A stretch of DNA of 64,000 nucleotides from Brumimicrobium mesophilum (GTDB taxonomy: Bacteria > Bacteroidota > Bacteroidia > Flavobacteriales_D > Crocinitomicaceae), in NCBI RefSeq assembly GCF_003025005.1, contig NZ_PVSS01000006.1:62001-126000 (forward strand), read 5' to 3'. The notes below the pieces were generated by a model. The model made no database searches, was not told the origin of the DNA, and saw only the letters and a program-made list of their open reading frames with translations. Both the position numbers and the translations under genes were made by a program. Every line of letters begins with the position of its first letter. The stretch's first letter is position 1. Shown here piece after piece: positions 9,280 to 18,025 of the stretch.

Positions 9280-10797
9280 ATGAAAGAGAAACTAGAAAAA
9301 TTGAATCTTGAGATAGCGAGGTCTGAGGCTAAATTAAAAGAGTTGAAAAAACAATACTTAGCGTTAAATTCTTCAAATGTTAGTGAACAAAATGATTTTG
9401 GGACCGGTATTAGTGAAGAGAATTGCTATAATCAAATTTTAATTGAAAAGGATAACCTCATTCAACAAACACAAGAGTTCTCTGAAGTAGGAAGTTGGAA
9501 TTATAATTTTTTAGAGAATAAATTAACTTGGTCTGACGAGGTTTATAAAATGTTTAATTATCCAGAAAATTTTAAAGGCAGTTTATTAGATTTTTATAAG
9601 AGTTGTTTAGATGAGTTAACAGTTAATCGTCTGCAAGAAATAAAAAAATCTATTAAATCTATTGCAAATATGAACCATGCGATAATTACTCCAATTGGAG
9701 AGAAGAAACTATTGTCGTATACATCCCGACCAATTCTGAATGAAGAAGGAGAAGTAATTGCTGCTGAAGGATTAGTTAAAGATATTTCAGGGGATATTAC
9801 CGGTTCAAATGGATTAAATAATTTTTTTAACCTATCCTTCGATTTACATTGCATTGTACACTGGGATGCATATTTTGTCAAAGTAAGTCCATCTTGGACA
9901 AAAATTCTAGGGTATTCGGAAAAAGAGTTATTTGCGCAATCTTTTTTGGAATTTGTTCATCCTGATGATATGGATCATACAGTTGAGGTCATGAAGGAAA
10001 TTGAAACAACAGGATCCACTGCTACCTTTGAAAATCGCTACATAACCAAATCTGGTAAAGTGGTCCATTTATCTTGGAATACACATTTAGACAAAGAAAC
10101 TCAATTGGCATACTGCACAGCTCGAGATGTTACAAAGTCTAAATTAGCTCAACATGAATTACTGAATGACTTAAGTGAAAAAGATTTACTCCTAAAAGAA
10201 ATTCATCATCGCGTTAAAAATAATCTTCAAATAATTTCTAGTTTATTGTCTTTGCAATCAGGTGCAAATAAAGGAGAAACAAAGCTTGCAAAGTTATATC
10301 AAGAAAGTAAGAATAGAATTCAATCTATGGCCTCAATTCATGAAATGTTTTATCATTCTGATGAACTTGATAAAATTGAGTTCGGGAAATATTTGGATAA
10401 GTTGGTAGGTGACTTAACAAGTACTTTTTCTTCAAATAGTATTAGAATAGATTTTTCAATGCAGCTTACGCCTATCCAAGTGAGTTTGGATACGGCAATT
10501 CCTTTAGGATTATTAATGAATGAAGTGATAACAAACTCCATTAAGCATGGTGGTGATTCGAATGGACTTGTTAAGATTTTGATAGAAATTGAAGATTTAT
10601 CAGATGGCAAGTTTCAATTTACTATGGGTGATGAAGGTGTGAATAGTCCAAGAAATATTTTAACAAACTCATGCGAAAGTTTAGGAGTACTCCTTATCAA
10701 TAGTTTAGTTGAGCAAATTGATGGTGAGATCGTTCAATTAACTGACCTTAGCGGAGTAGTGTTTAGGTTGACTTTTGAGAATAAACTGAAAAGGTAG
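9280..10797 (+). CDS. PAS-domain sensor histidine kinase (HisKA_2 type)
   Basis: 505 residues from ATG 9280; a TTG three bases upstream is less likely. Order: short coiled coil (residues 1-30), two PAS regions (about 65-170 and 180-285, the second with FLEFVHPDD), then a HisKA_2 dimerisation domain with the phospho-acceptor region EIHHRVKNNLQIISSLLSLQ around His309, and a HATPase domain with NEVITNSIKHG. No membrane segment is present, so it is a soluble sensor. No response regulator is adjacent, so its partner and signal are unknown. Confidence 0.88.
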   Translation: MKEKLEKLNLEIARSEAKLKELKKQYLALNSSNVSEQNDFGTGISEENCYNQILIEKDNLIQQTQEFSEVGSWNYNFLENKLTWSDEVYKMFNYPENFKGSLLDFYKSCLDELTVNRLQEIKKSIKSIANMNHAIITPIGEKKLLSYTSRPILNEEGEVIAAEGLVKDISGDITGSNGLNNFFNLSFDLHCIVHWDAYFVKVSPSWTKILGYSEKELFAQSFLEFVHPDDMDHTVEVMKEIETTGSTATFENRYITKSGKVVHLSWNTHLDKETQLAYCTARDVTKSKLAQHELLNDLSEKDLLLKEIHHRVKNNLQIISSLLSLQSGANKGETKLAKLYQESKNRIQSMASIHEMFYHSDELDKIEFGKYLDKLVGDLTSTFSSNSIRIDFSMQLTPIQVSLDTAIPLGLLMNEVITNSIKHGGDSNGLVKILIEIEDLSDGKFQFTMGDEGVNSPRNILTNSCESLGVLLINSLVEQIDGEIVQLTDLSGVVFRLTFENKLKR

Positions 10798-11028
10798 TTA
10801 CAAATGAAAATCGAACGTTAAATGAATTATCTCCCTTGTTTGATTTTAAATTGTATTCTAATCATCTAAAACATGGATATTCGCTAACCTTGAGATGAAT
10901 TACAGAAATATTTGGCTTCTAGAATTAAAATCAGTTCCAGAAGTTAAAATGAGGAAATCGTTCTTTTATCTTTGATTATGTGCTATCCTGAAAAACCTTA
11001 TTAAATTCAATTGTGAAAGTGCAGATAT

Positions 11029-11442
11029 TTAGTGGGGTAGCTTATCTTTTACCACGCCATAAAGGAATGTTCCAAATAGGGCGAAAATAAAAATAACACC
11101 AAAAGACATGAATCCATAACCGATATTTACAACCATTGGACCAGGACATGTTCCGCTAAGCGCCCAGCCTAATCCGAAAAGAATTCCACCTAATAAGTAG
11201 CGGACTGTGGATTTGTTTTTAGGGAAAAAAAGAATTGGGTTTCCTGCCATATCATGCACATTAAATTTCTTGATTAAAGCGACAATGATTGCAGACGAAA
11301 ATACTGCAACACCAATAATACCGTACATGTGAAAAGATTGAAACCTAAACATTTCTTGAATTCTGTACCAAGAAATCGCCTCGGATTTAGACATAACAAT
11401 TCCGAATAGTGTTCCCACTATTAAATATTTTATAAACTTCAT
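11029..11442 (-). CDS. YeeE/YedE (DUF6691) half-transporter, C-terminal half
   Basis: 137 residues with four predicted membrane helices and the motif SGTCPGPMVV, typical of the second half of split YeeE/YedE proteins. Family knowledge: these membrane proteins are linked to thiosulfate or sulfur-compound transport, as in TsuA and PmpAB. The first half is encoded 12 bases upstream in the same operon. The association with a persulfide dioxygenase and rhodanese upstream points to sulfur handling. Confidence 0.8.
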   Translation of the reverse strand: MKFIKYLIVGTLFGIVMSKSEAISWYRIQEMFRFQSFHMYGIIGVAVFSSAIIVALIKKFNVHDMAGNPILFFPKNKSTVRYLLGGILFGLGWALSGTCPGPMVVNIGYGFMSFGVIFIFALFGTFLYGVVKDKLPH

Positions 11443-11454
11443 GTTTTGTATTTT

Positions 11455-12015
11455 TTAGAAAATAAGGGGGAATATTCCGAAGGTCATTATTAAACCTCCA
11501 ATAAAGAATCCAACAACAGCTATCAAAGATGGAAGTTGAAGGTTGGAAAGTCCGCTGATAGCGTGTCCGGATGTACAACCACCTGCATATCTTGCACCAA
11601 AACCGACCAATAAACCACCTATTGCAAGAATGAAAAATCCTTTTAGGGTGAAAATCGCTTCGAAAGCAAATAACTCGGATGGTTGAATAGAATTTGGAGC
11701 TGAAAAACCGAGCTCTTGTAAGTCAGAAATTGTGTTTTCGGATAGGGCAGGAGTATAGCTTTCAAGACTAAGAAATTCACTTGTTATGAATCCGCCTAAT
11801 ATTGAACCCACAAGAAATACGAGGTTCCAAGTTTGTTTTTTCCAGTCGAAATCAAAAAACTTAACTGTCTTCCCAGCTCCTCCAATAGAACAAATTGTAC
11901 GTAGGTTGGCAGAGAATCCAAATGAGTTTCCGAATAAAAGTAAGGAAAACATTATGAACGCGAGAACTAACCCTGAGAACCACCAGGGCCAAGGTTGCAT
12001 TAAAAAATCTATCAT
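11455..12015 (-). CDS. YeeE/YedE half-transporter, N-terminal half
   Basis: 186 residues with about four to five membrane helices. The conserved Cys motif GGCTSGHAISG is the signature of the first half of YeeE/YedE transporters, whose cysteines are thought to relay sulfur compounds. The paired half lies immediately downstream. The gene is five bases after the universal stress protein gene, so they are co-transcribed. Substrate inferred only from family and context. Confidence 0.82.
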   Translation of the reverse strand: MIDFLMQPWPWWFSGLVLAFIMFSLLLFGNSFGFSANLRTICSIGGAGKTVKFFDFDWKKQTWNLVFLVGSILGGFITSEFLSLESYTPALSENTISDLQELGFSAPNSIQPSELFAFEAIFTLKGFFILAIGGLLVGFGARYAGGCTSGHAISGLSNLQLPSLIAVVGFFIGGLIMTFGIFPLIF

Positions 12016-12020
12016 ATTTT

Positions 12021-12854
12021 CTATTTAATTTTGTAAGAAATAACGGGTTTATACAGGTGGTTAATTAATGTCTCAGTTGGACTTTTATGGAATATACCAC
12101 CCTTACCATGCGTACCAATACAAACAATATCCATGTTGTGCGTTTCCACGAATTTATTGATTCCAACTTCTATATTGTGATCATACATAATGTGCATTTC
12201 ATAATTATGAAGCTGATTTTTTTTGGCAAAAAGTTGCATGCTTTCCTTAATGTTTTCTTCATCCTCATTCTTCTTAGCAATTTGTAAAAAGTGAAGTTTT
12301 GTATCAAAAATTTGAATGAAGCTTTTAACTAAATCTAATTTTTGTGGCTCGTTCTCTTGAAAGTTATGCACCAAGAGAATGTCTTTTAATTCCAATTCTG
12401 AACGGTCACACATTAATGACAAAACGGGAACGTTGGAATTTCTTGCGATAAGTTGAGCATTACTTCCAATAAATCTTTCGGTAAACCCAGATGTACCTTT
12501 GGTTCCCATTGCGATGAGATCAAAATTGTGATCTTCGGCGTATTGAGTGATACCAGTTGTAGTATGGCCAAAAATAAGATCAGTTTTAACTTCAGGATTT
12601 TTGGCTTCTAATTCAGCTAATTTCTGTAAAGCCAAATCACGTTGAATACTAACAAATCCCATATCTATTTCCCCGCAAGTGTTGATCATACCGTTTACAT
12701 CAAGGGTGACAGTATCAGGGACATTCAAAATATGTAGAAAAGTGATTTCCATATTAGCTTTATTTGATAGGTTATTTACCATTAAATAAGCATATTCCGC
12801 TTCCACTGAAAAATTCGTGGGAATTAAAACCTTGATATTATTCACTTTTTCCAT
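12021..12854 (-). CDS. Two-domain universal stress protein
   Basis: 277 residues made of two tandem UspA folds. The first half carries the ATP-binding-type signature GTKGTSGFTERFIGSNA, and the second half the related GTHGKGG near its end. Cytoplasmic, with no membrane segment. It sits between the rhodanese lipoprotein (five bases upstream) and the YeeE/YedE halves (five bases downstream). USP genes in Bacteroidota sulfur clusters recur, but their role there is not known. Confidence 0.88.
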   Translation of the reverse strand: MEKVNNIKVLIPTNFSVEAEYAYLMVNNLSNKANMEITFLHILNVPDTVTLDVNGMINTCGEIDMGFVSIQRDLALQKLAELEAKNPEVKTDLIFGHTTTGITQYAEDHNFDLIAMGTKGTSGFTERFIGSNAQLIARNSNVPVLSLMCDRSELELKDILLVHNFQENEPQKLDLVKSFIQIFDTKLHFLQIAKKNEDEENIKESMQLFAKKNQLHNYEMHIMYDHNIEVGINKFVETHNMDIVCIGTHGKGGIFHKSPTETLINHLYKPVISYKIK

Positions 12855-12859
12855 AGTAT

Positions 12860-13261
12860 TTATTTTTGATTAGCCTTTAGTTTAAGTAAATGGACTTCAT
12901 TAATAGCATTGATCACGTTATGATAACCATTCTTTTCCAAGATGCTTTTTGCGTTTCCAGATCTTCCGCCAGTTCTACAGTAAACTACTATCTGATTGTG
13001 ACCTTTGAATTGTTCAAGGTTTGACTCAACCGTATTTAAAGGAATATTTACCGCACCTTCATAATGTCCAATTGCAAATTCTTGTGGTGTTCGCACATCC
13101 ACAATAAAAGCACTCTCGAAATCAATCGTTTCAACTTTTTGCTTTTTTTGAGGCGTTTGTTGGGTCGTGGTAGTATCACTGGTTTGTGAATTTGAACAAC
13201 TTGTGATAATCACAGCTCCAAACATTATTGCACTTAATCCTATGTTTTTTATGTAACTCAT
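12860..13261 (-). CDS. Rhodanese-domain lipoprotein
   Basis: 133 residues. The N-terminus is a lipoprotein signal with Cys at SC of IITSCSN, so it should be anchored in the periplasm or outer membrane. A single rhodanese domain follows, with the active-site loop CRTGGRS (catalytic Cys plus Arg). It would move sulfane sulfur, for example from thiosulfate or persulfide. It heads the run toward usp and yeeE and lies downstream of the CstB-like gene, from which a hairpin separates it. Confidence 0.87.
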   Translation of the reverse strand: MSYIKNIGLSAIMFGAVIITSCSNSQTSDTTTTQQTPQKKQKVETIDFESAFIVDVRTPQEFAIGHYEGAVNIPLNTVESNLEQFKGHNQIVVYCRTGGRSGNAKSILEKNGYHNVINAINEVHLLKLKANQK

Positions 13262-13324
13262 TTGCTTTGGTTAAAATTGAGAACAAATCATATTTTTAAT
13301 TCTTGTAAAACTCTCCGTTTTTAA

Positions 13325-13363
13325 AAACAACAATGGTTCAAACAATTCGAACCATTGTTGTTT
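13325..13363 (-). terminator. Hairpin downstream of the CstB-like gene
   Basis: A perfect 15-bp inverted repeat (13325-13339 and 13349-13363) with a 9-base loop lies 17 bases past the CstB-like stop. The T-run on the minus strand is weak, so termination may be partial or the hairpin may protect the 3' end. Confidence 0.55.
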
Positions 13364-13379
13364 GGTATGATTTCAATCC

Positions 13380-14792
13380 TTATGACATTGTCTTAGATTG
13401 ACAAACAAAGTCAGTTTTTGGAATTCCTGTTTTTGAAATTTTTCCCATTCCTCCTTCAATTTCTGTGAAATTTCTGTAGCCTCTAGATTGCAAAATACTT
13501 GCTGCAATCATACTTCTGTACCCACCAGCACAATGTAAGAAAAAATGTTCCTCAGGATTAATGTCTACAATCCATTCATTTAAACTTGCCAAAGGACGAG
13601 AGAAAGCTTCGTCTACATGTTCTGCAGCGTATTCTGTATCTTTACGAACGTCAACAACCTTATCTTCACCAACTTTTAATCTGCTTTCAAATTCTTCTGG
13701 TGTAATTCTGTCTACTTTATCGATATCACGGTTTTCTTTGGTCCAAGATTCAAATCCACCTTTCAAGAATCCGATAACATTGTCAAATCCAACACGACTT
13801 AAACGAATTACAACTTCTTCTTCCTTTCCTGGTTCACTAACCAATAGTAATGGTTGTTCCACATCGCCAATCATTGCTCCAACCCATGGTGCAAAATCTC
13901 CACCGATTCCAATGCTAATAGAATTTGGAATAAATCCTTTAGCGAAATCTCCGTTTGATCTAGTGTCTAAGATTAATGCTCCAGTTCCTTCTGCAGCTGC
14001 TTCAAATTCTTTAGGAGATAATTCTGTAAGACCAGTTTTAATTACCTCTTCAACATTTTTATATCCTTTCTTATTCATTGCAACGTTTGCTCCGAAATAT
14101 GCTGGAGGTGGGAGCAATCCATCTGTTACTGCTTCCACAAAAGCTTCTTTATTGGGTTGGTTTAAAGCGTAATTCATTTTCTTTTGATTCCCTAAAGTAT
14201 CCACCGTTTCTTTCATCATGTTTTTACCACATGCTGATCCTGCACCGTGCGCGGGATAAACGATAACGTCATCAGCTAAAGGCATTATTTTGGTCATTAG
14301 AGAGTCGTATAGATGACCTGCTAATTCGTCTTGTGTCATGCTTGCAGCTTTTTGAGCTAAATCTGGACGACCAACATCTCCTAAGAATAATGTGTCTCCT
14401 GAGAAAATAGCGTGATCTTTTCCATCAGCATCAATCAATAGATAAGTCGTACTTTCCATTGTGTGACCTGGAGTGTGCATTGCTTTGATTTTAATATTTC
14501 CAATTTCGAATATTTGTTCGTCCTCAGCAACAATACAATCAAACTCTGGATCTGCATTTGGTCCGTATACTATATCTGCTCCAGTAGCCTTTGCTAAATC
14601 TAAGTGCCCAGAAACAAAATCTGCGTGAAAATGTGTTTCAAGAATATATTTCAATTTCACCCCGTCATTTTCCAATCTATCTAAATAAGGTTGAATTTCA
14701 CGAAGTGGGTCGATGATTACTGCTTCCCCATTACTTGTGATGTAATAAGCTCCTTGCGCTAAACATCCTGTATAAATTTGTTCTATGTTCAT
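13380..14792 (-). CDS. CstB-like persulfide dioxygenase-rhodanese
   Basis: 470 residues from ATG 14792, which gives the family start MNIEQIYTGCLAQGAYYI; a TTG upstream at 14816 is less likely. The N-terminal metallo-beta-lactamase fold has THFHADFVSGH (His54, His56, Asp58), as in ETHE1-type persulfide dioxygenases. A middle rhodanese-like domain lacks the catalytic Cys (SEPGKEEE at that place). The C-terminal rhodanese has the active loop CAGGYRS with Cys near 421. This three-part order matches CstB, which turns persulfides into thiosulfate in sulfide detoxification. The context with YeeE/YedE supports it. Confidence 0.85.
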   Translation of the reverse strand: MNIEQIYTGCLAQGAYYITSNGEAVIIDPLREIQPYLDRLENDGVKLKYILETHFHADFVSGHLDLAKATGADIVYGPNADPEFDCIVAEDEQIFEIGNIKIKAMHTPGHTMESTTYLLIDADGKDHAIFSGDTLFLGDVGRPDLAQKAASMTQDELAGHLYDSLMTKIMPLADDVIVYPAHGAGSACGKNMMKETVDTLGNQKKMNYALNQPNKEAFVEAVTDGLLPPPAYFGANVAMNKKGYKNVEEVIKTGLTELSPKEFEAAAEGTGALILDTRSNGDFAKGFIPNSISIGIGGDFAPWVGAMIGDVEQPLLLVSEPGKEEEVVIRLSRVGFDNVIGFLKGGFESWTKENRDIDKVDRITPEEFESRLKVGEDKVVDVRKDTEYAAEHVDEAFSRPLASLNEWIVDINPEEHFFLHCAGGYRSMIAASILQSRGYRNFTEIEGGMGKISKTGIPKTDFVCQSKTMS

Positions 14793-14933
14793 ATCTTTAT
14801 TTTTTTCTTTCGACAATACAAAGGTCGTGATTCATTTGTGATTTTTTAGTTACAATTGTTACAGTCTTTGCACGAGTTGATCAATTCCAGACTTATCCTT
14901 GTTTTAATAGTCAGTCATTCATAAAAATTAAAG

Positions 14934-15533
14934 TTAATGTTTTTGAAGATTAATCCATAATTCTGAGCCTTTTCTTGCTGGATGAGAATTGTAACACATC
15001 TCCATTGTTTTGATGTTTAATTCTTCGTGAAACAAGCCCAAATATTCTTCCTTATCTCCCTCAAATGGTGGTCCTCCATCAAATTTTCTATTAAATAATA
15101 ACCCGCAGAGTTTTCCTTTATTCGCTAAAAGTGATATCATTTTTTTAACGTATTTTGGACGTAATGAAGGGTGGATTGCACAAAAGAAAGTCTGCTCGAG
15201 AATTAAGTCATATTTTCCTTCATGTTCAAAAAAGTCACCATGAATTAATTGAATTGCTGAATTCCCTTTAAATTCTTCTTTTAGATTTTGAATTAGTCGA
15301 GGAGCGATGTCAATAATTGTGACATCTGTAAACCCATTTTCAATTAAGTACTTTGCTTCGTATGCATTTCCTGCGCCTGGAATTAAAATCTTTAAATCCT
15401 TACGCTCTATTTGATCAATGTATTCTTTGATAGGAGGGGAGACCTCTCCCAAATCCCAACCTGTTGAATTATTCTCGTATTTTGAATTCCAGAATTCTTG
15501 ATTTAAATTCTCTAATGATGGCGATTCTTTCAC
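14934..15533 (-). CDS. TPMT-family SAM-dependent methyltransferase
   Basis: 199 residues, normal for the thiopurine S-methyltransferase family. SAM motifs visible are ILIPGAGNAYEAKYL (motif I) and DVTIIDIAP (motif II), and the family block YDLILEQTFFCAIHPSLRP. Bacterial members methylate thiols, selenite or tellurite. It lies 142 bases upstream of the CstB-like gene on the same strand, so a role in thiol or sulfide methylation is plausible but inferred. Confidence 0.82.
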   Translation of the reverse strand: MKESPSLENLNQEFWNSKYENNSTGWDLGEVSPPIKEYIDQIERKDLKILIPGAGNAYEAKYLIENGFTDVTIIDIAPRLIQNLKEEFKGNSAIQLIHGDFFEHEGKYDLILEQTFFCAIHPSLRPKYVKKMISLLANKGKLCGLLFNRKFDGGPPFEGDKEEYLGLFHEELNIKTMEMCYNSHPARKGSELWINLQKH

Positions 15534-15738
15534 TGTTTTGTAAGTTTTGTTTAAAGATAGAAAGTTACTAAAAAATATGAGGAAGAGATATAGGCTAAAA
15601 AAGAAAATAGGTTTTGGAAATAAAGATTATGGGCTAGTCTAACAGAGAGCTATTTAGTTTTCTCTTTGTGAAAAGTATCCCATTTAATCTTAATAAAAAT
15701 ATTTTGATTGAAAATCAACTTATTCAATGGCGTTTCAT

Positions 15739-15746
15739 TATTTTTG
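15739..15746 (+). promoter_or_regulatory. TAnnTTTG -7 box before ndk
   Basis: TATTTTTG, 25 bases before the ndk ATG at 15772. Its place inside an apparent upstream extension of the reading frame argues that the extension (from 15727) is not translated. Confidence 0.5.
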
Positions 15747-15771
15747 CACCACATTTAGAAAAATTATTAAA

Positions 15772-16194
15772 ATGGCAACGAATAGAACTTTTACAATGAT
15801 TAAACCAGATGCAGTTAAAGCTGGTAACATCGGAAACATTCTTCAAATGATTACTGACGGAGGATTTGAAATTAAAGCGATGAAATATACGCAATTGACT
15901 GAAGAGCAAGCAAAAGAATTTTATGCTGTTCACAGTGAGCGTCCTTTTTACGGTGAATTAGTTGAATTCATGACATCAGGACCTATCGTTGCTGCTATTT
16001 TAGAAAAAGAAAATGCAGTTGCTGATTTCCGTACTTTAATTGGTGCTACTAATCCAGCAGAAGCAGCTGAAGGAACTATCCGTAAAGCATATGCTACTTC
16101 AATGGGAGAAAATGCAGTTCACGGTTCAGATTCTGACGAAAATGCAAAAATCGAAGGTGAATTTCACTTTGCAGCTGAAGAGGTTGTAGCGTAA
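15772..16194 (+). CDS. ndk: Nucleoside diphosphate kinase
   Basis: 140 residues from ATG 15772. The upstream in-frame ATG at 15727 adds residues foreign to the family and overlaps a promoter box. NDK transfers the gamma-phosphate between nucleoside triphosphates through a phospho-histidine. The start [15 protein letters not shown] and catalytic His117 in NAVHGSDS are clear. The C-terminal tail is slightly acidic. Followed by a hairpin terminator. Confidence 0.96.
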   Translation: MATNRTFTMIKPDAVKAGNIGNILQMITDGGFEIKAMKYTQLTEEQAKEFYAVHSERPFYGELVEFMTSGPIVAAILEKENAVADFRTLIGATNPAEAAEGTIRKAYATSMGENAVHGSDSDENAKIEGEFHFAAEEVVA

Positions 16195-16221
16195 GTTACG
16201 TTTAAGATATATTATTGAGAG

Positions 16222-16250
16222 AGCTGTACCGAGAGGTATGGCTTTTTTTT
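16222..16250 (+). terminator. Terminator of ndk
   Basis: A 9-bp stem with GU pairs (agctgtacc / ggtatggct), a GAGA loop and a run of T from 16243. It lies 28 bases past the ndk stop. Confidence 0.75.
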
Positions 16251-16265
16251 GTTTTACTGTGAATT

Positions 16266-16395
16266 TTAACCGCAAAGAACGCGGAGGTTTCGCAGAGGTC
16301 GCGGAGGAGTTAAAGGGTGGCGGAAAGCGCCTGCGGCACTTGGTGTTTTCTCAGAGATTCACAGAGGTTTTTCACAGAGAGCACCGAGGAGAAGA
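16266..16395. repeat. Degenerate CGCAGAG/CACAGAG short-period repeat
   Basis: A GC-richer intergenic stretch of near-tandem units such as cgcaaagaacgcggagg, cgcagaggtcgcggagg and ttcacagaggtttttcacag. Similar low-order intergenic repeats are scattered in many bacterial genomes. A related short fragment (gatttttcacagagatga) occurs at about 40182-40199. Frames open across it show no protein-like features. Confidence 0.6.
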
Positions 16396-16489
16396 GAAGA
16401 GTTGTTTTTTATCGTATTATATTAATACCGTACTGGTTAAGCGTATTTCTCGCGGTAGCAGATTTTAGTGAAATAATCAAAATAAAAAA

Positions 16490-16513
16490 AGTCCAAACAT
16501 TATTGTTTGGACT
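16490..16513. terminator. Bidirectional terminator between ndk and pdhC
   Basis: A perfect 10-bp stem (agtccaaaca / tgtttggact) with a TTAT loop. A-rich sequence precedes it and T-rich sequence follows, as expected between convergent genes. Confidence 0.75.
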
Positions 16514-16666
16514 TTTGTAATATATTTTATGGAATCAGAAATCCAAAATTTTGAATTAAAAATTTCATTTACAAGGCGCTTAAATTTTACTAAAAATGAG
16601 TTGACTAATGTCAATGATTTTTTAATCAAATATATGCAACGCTGAAAATGGGGTTTTTAATCAAAA

Positions 16667-18013
16667 TTAAACCAGCATCATCATTGGGTTTTCCATGTAT
16701 GACTTAAAAGTATTCAAGAATTCCGAACCTTTCACACCATCAACAACACGGTGGTCACATGAAAGTGTTACTCGCATTACATTTCCTGGAACTACCTGAC
16801 CATCTTTCACAACAGGAACTTGTTTAATCGCTCCAATTGCAAGAATACAGCTATCTGGTGGATTTACAATTGCAGTAAATTCCTCGATATTGTACATTCC
16901 AAGGTTAGAAATCGTAAATGTATTTCCTTCCCAGTCCTGTGGTTGTAATTTCTTGTCTTTCGCTTTTTTCGCAAATTCTCTAACTTCAGCACCGATTTCC
17001 ATCAATCCTTTTGAATCAGCAAAACGAACAACAGGAACCAATAATCCGTCTTCAACTGCTACAGCAACACCGATGTTGATGTGGTCATAAGTACGGATTT
17101 TGTCTCCCAACCATGCGCTGTTAATTGCAGGGTGTTTTCTCAATGCAACTGCACATGCCTTAATTACCATGTCGTTGAATGAAATTCTAATATCATCGTT
17201 TGCATTAACTACTTTACGTTGGGCCATCGCATTATCCATGTCGATATCCATCGTTAAATAGAAGTGAGGAGCAGTGAATTTACTTTCAGCTAAACGTTTC
17301 GCAATGGTTTTACGCATTTGTGAAATGTTTGTATCCGTGTAAGATTCTGTTTGAGTTGAACCTGTTTTTGAGTTAGAAGCTGCTGGAGCTTTTGCACTAT
17401 TTTTAGGTTTATCCTCAGGCTTATAATTTTCGATATCGCGTTTAACAATTCGTCCATTTTCTCCTGAACCTTGAACATCGTTCAAGTCAATATTTTTGTC
17501 TTTAGCTAATTTCTTTGCTAATGGTGAAGCGAAAATTCTATCTCCATCATTTGATTTTGAAGAAGATTCGGATTTATCATTAGACGCTTTCGATTCTTTA
17601 GCTTCTTTTGGTTCATCGTCAGAAGATTTATCAGCTGCAGATTTTTTTTCTGTTTGCTTTTCTTCTTGTTTTTCCTCTTCTTTTTCTTCATCAGAAGATT
17701 CCTCTTTCGGCTCAGAAGATTCTTTTTCATCACCACCACTTTTCGCGTCAGCAATAATTTTGTCGATATCTTCACCTTCTTCACCGATAATCGCTAAAAT
17801 ATCGTTTACAGGAGCTGTTTCGCCTTTGTCAATTCCTATATATAGGAGTTTACCATCATAGAATGATTCAAACTCCATTGTTGCTTTATCAGTTTCGATT
17901 TCAGCAAGTAATTCACCAGATTCAACATCGTCTCCAACTTTCTTGTGCCATTCTGCAACGACACCTTCCGTCATCGTATCCGATAATTTTGGCATTAAAA
18001 TAACTTCAGCCAT
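16667..18013 (-). CDS. pdhC: Pyruvate dehydrogenase E2, dihydrolipoamide acetyltransferase
   Basis: 448 residues. One lipoyl domain (residues 1-80) has the lipoyl-lysine motif EIETDKATME with Lys43. A long Ser/Glu/Lys-rich linker (about 90-150) leads to a peripheral subunit-binding domain with SPLAKKLAKDKNIDL. The C-terminal acyltransferase has the catalytic SCDHRVVDG with His421 and Asp425. It transfers acetyl groups to CoA in the pyruvate dehydrogenase complex. It lies 12 bases downstream of pdhA; E1 beta and E3 are not in the window. Confidence 0.95.
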   Translation of the reverse strand: MAEVILMPKLSDTMTEGVVAEWHKKVGDDVESGELLAEIETDKATMEFESFYDGKLLYIGIDKGETAPVNDILAIIGEEGEDIDKIIADAKSGGDEKESSEPKEESSDEEKEEEKQEEKQTEKKSAADKSSDDEPKEAKESKASNDKSESSSKSNDGDRIFASPLAKKLAKDKNIDLNDVQGSGENGRIVKRDIENYKPEDKPKNSAKAPAASNSKTGSTQTESYTDTNISQMRKTIAKRLAESKFTAPHFYLTMDIDMDNAMAQRKVVNANDDIRISFNDMVIKACAVALRKHPAINSAWLGDKIRTYDHINIGVAVAVEDGLLVPVVRFADSKGLMEIGAEVREFAKKAKDKKLQPQDWEGNTFTISNLGMYNIEEFTAIVNPPDSCILAIGAIKQVPVVKDGQVVPGNVMRVTLSCDHRVVDGVKGSEFLNTFKSYMENPMMMLV

Positions 18014-18025
18014 TTTTCTTAGTTT

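Noticed and set aside
16238-16520. Two + strand frames after ndk
   Set aside because: They cross the ndk terminator and the short-period repeat and show no protein features.
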